NCBI GenBank assembly: GCA_016929985.1
Contig: JAFGIH010000013.1
Span: 1 to 5,776 of the forward strand
DNA from: Thermoleophilia bacterium
GTDB lineage: Bacteria > Actinomycetota > Thermoleophilia > RBG-16-64-13
Length of the DNA: 5,776 bases
Direction of reading: 5' to 3'
In this document: piece after piece, positions 4,718-5,776 of the stretch
Layout of the letters: every line of letters begins with the position of its first letter
Position numbering within the stretch: position 1 is the first letter of the stretch
Position numbers and translations under genes: made by a program
Notes under the pieces: generated by a model
What the model saw: only the letters and a program-made list of their open reading frames with translations
Database searches by the model: none
Told to the model about the DNA's origin: nothing

Positions 4718-5776
4718 TTGCGGCTCATAATCACCGAGAAGAACGATGCCGCCAAGAAGATCTCCGGCATCCTGGCAAAGGGCGGGGTCAAAGAGGAGTC
4801 GTACCTCAAGGTGCCCTACTACCTCTTCACCGACGCCGAGGGCCAGGCGAACGCCTGTGTGGGTCTCAAGGGCCACGTCGTGCAGGTGGACTTCCCTCCG
4901 GAGTTCTCGGAGTGGCGTAAGGTGGATCCGAAAGCGCTTATCGACGCGCCCCTCGTCAAGACTGAGACGGCCAAGTCGGTGGTGCGGACGGTCAAGAAGC
5001 TGGCGGCCGACGCCTCATCGCTCATCATCGCGACCGACTTCGACCGCGAGGGTGAGCTCATAGGGCTCGAGGCTCTGAATCTGGCCGCGGAGGAGAACCC
5101 GAAGTTGGTGCGGACGGTGCGGCGGGCGCACTACTCGGCCCTCACCGTGGGCGACATCACCCGCGCCTTCTCGAACCTGGACCATCTCTCCGAACCGCTG
5201 GCACGGGCCGGAGAGGCCCGCCAGGACATAGACCTCATCTGGGGTGCGACACTCACGCGGTTCGTATCTCTGGCCACCGGACGTCTGGGGAGCCAGTTCC
5301 TGAGCGTCGGCAGGGTGCAGACGCCCACCCTGGTACTCGTGGCCGAGCGGGAGAAGGAACGGCGTGCCTTCGTCTCCGAACCATTCTGGGTGGTCAAGAT
5401 CGACCTCGATTCGCATGGGCAGACGTTCAGCGCCCTGCACAAGGAAGAACGCTTCACCGACGAAGCGCGGGCGACGGCCGTCTTTGAGAAGCTGGCCACG
5501 CCGGGCCAGGTGACCGCCGTCAAGAAGACATCGCGCAAAGTGCCGCGGCCCGCACCGTTCAACACCACCAGCTTCACCAGCGCCGCGACTTCTATGGGGT
5601 TCGGCGCAGCCGCTGCCATGCGGGTCGCCGAGGACCTCTACATGTCCGGCCACATCAGCTACCCGCGCACCGACAACACGGTGTACCCTTCGTCGCTCGA
5701 CCTGAGCGAAGCGCTGCAGGTGTTGACCGAGGGCGAGTTCAGACGCGAGGCGGAGACGCTCCTCGCCCAGGATGCG
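4718..5776 (+). CDS. topA: Type IA DNA topoisomerase (topoisomerase I, archaeal-type), N-terminal part
   Basis: The first 353 codons of a topoisomerase that relaxes negative supercoils by cutting and rejoining one DNA strand; the gene runs off the window with the frame open. The Toprim domain spans residues 1 to about 140, with catalytic E7 in LIITEKNDAA and the metal-binding acidic triad D107-x-D109-R-E111 in IIATDFDREGELIG. The gate and strand-passage region follows, with LSVGRVQTPTLVLVAERE (S196-P203 at its core). The active-site tyrosine is Y315 in HISYPRTDNTVYP, near Y319 of E. coli TopA. The GLKGHVVQVDFP, WRKVDP, RQDIDLIWGATLTRF and PFNTTSFTSAATSMGFG segments look like archaeal topoisomerase I rather than the classic bacterial TopA, which begins with a VESPTKAKTI-type sequence. 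DREGELIG argues against TopB. The C-terminal part, including any zinc-finger or basic repeats, is outside the window. The TTG start is set by the GAGGAG site. Confidence 0.95.
   Translation, partial: MRLIITEKNDAAKKISGILAKGGVKEESYLKVPYYLFTDAEGQANACVGLKGHVVQVDFPPEFSEWRKVDPKALIDAPLVKTETAKSVVRTVKKLAADASSLIIATDFDREGELIGLEALNLAAEENPKLVRTVRRAHYSALTVGDITRAFSNLDHLSEPLARAGEARQDIDLIWGATLTRFVSLATGRLGSQFLSVGRVQTPTLVLVAEREKERRAFVSEPFWVVKIDLDSHGQTFSALHKEERFTDEARATAVFEKLATPGQVTAVKKTSRKVPRPAPFNTTSFTSAATSMGFGAAAAMRVAEDLYMSGHISYPRTDNTVYPSSLDLSEALQVLTEGEFRREAETLLAQDA

Noticed and set aside
5015..5653. Minus-strand open frames within topA
   Set aside because: The + strand carries all catalytic motifs of topoisomerase I; the antisense readings are shadows.

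Overview
The window is high-GC bacterial chromosome, with all genes on the + strand. Several features point to Actinomycetota, possibly a deep-branching lineage. Two of the four checkable downstream starts are TTG with strong GAGGAG Shine-Dalgarno sites. There is a membrane TPR protein with a Thr-rich tail, and a BldG-like STAS protein lies just upstream of topA. From memory, Streptomyces coelicolor has a similar bldG/topA neighbourhood. The assignment is inference, since no rRNA or marker gene is present.

Layout. Bases 1-1874 are the 3' end of a nuo (respiratory complex I) operon: the last 121 codons of nuoM, then a complete nuoN whose ATG directly abuts the nuoM stop codon. Bases 1907-3373 encode a 488-aa metal-dependent amidohydrolase. 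Its motifs best fit aminodeoxyfutalosine deaminase (MqnX-type) of the futalosine route to menaquinone, and it sits 32 bp behind nuoN, probably in the same transcript. Bases 3374-3517 are a 144-bp spacer with a possible promoter and a clear inverted repeat. A 223-aa single-pass membrane protein with three TPR units and a Thr-rich C-terminus follows (3518-4189). A second spacer (4190-4302) has a better promoter candidate and a potentially structured leader. Next come a small STAS-domain anti-anti-sigma factor (about 4303-4632), a weak terminator-like hairpin, and the first 353 codons of a type IA DNA topoisomerase (4718 to the window edge).

How the genes fit together. The first block is respiration: NuoM and NuoN are proton-pumping subunits of the NADH:menaquinone oxidoreductase, and the deaminase probably helps make the quinone it reduces. 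The second block is regulation and DNA topology: a partner-switching regulator next to topoisomerase I. The TPR protein has no assignable function.

I see no mobile element, CRISPR array, tRNA or rRNA, and no convincing new multi-gene system. The points most worth a second look are the archaeal-type sequence of the topoisomerase, the non-canonical start of the STAS gene with its leader that could pair with the ribosome binding site, and the coupling of a menaquinone-pathway enzyme to the nuo operon.
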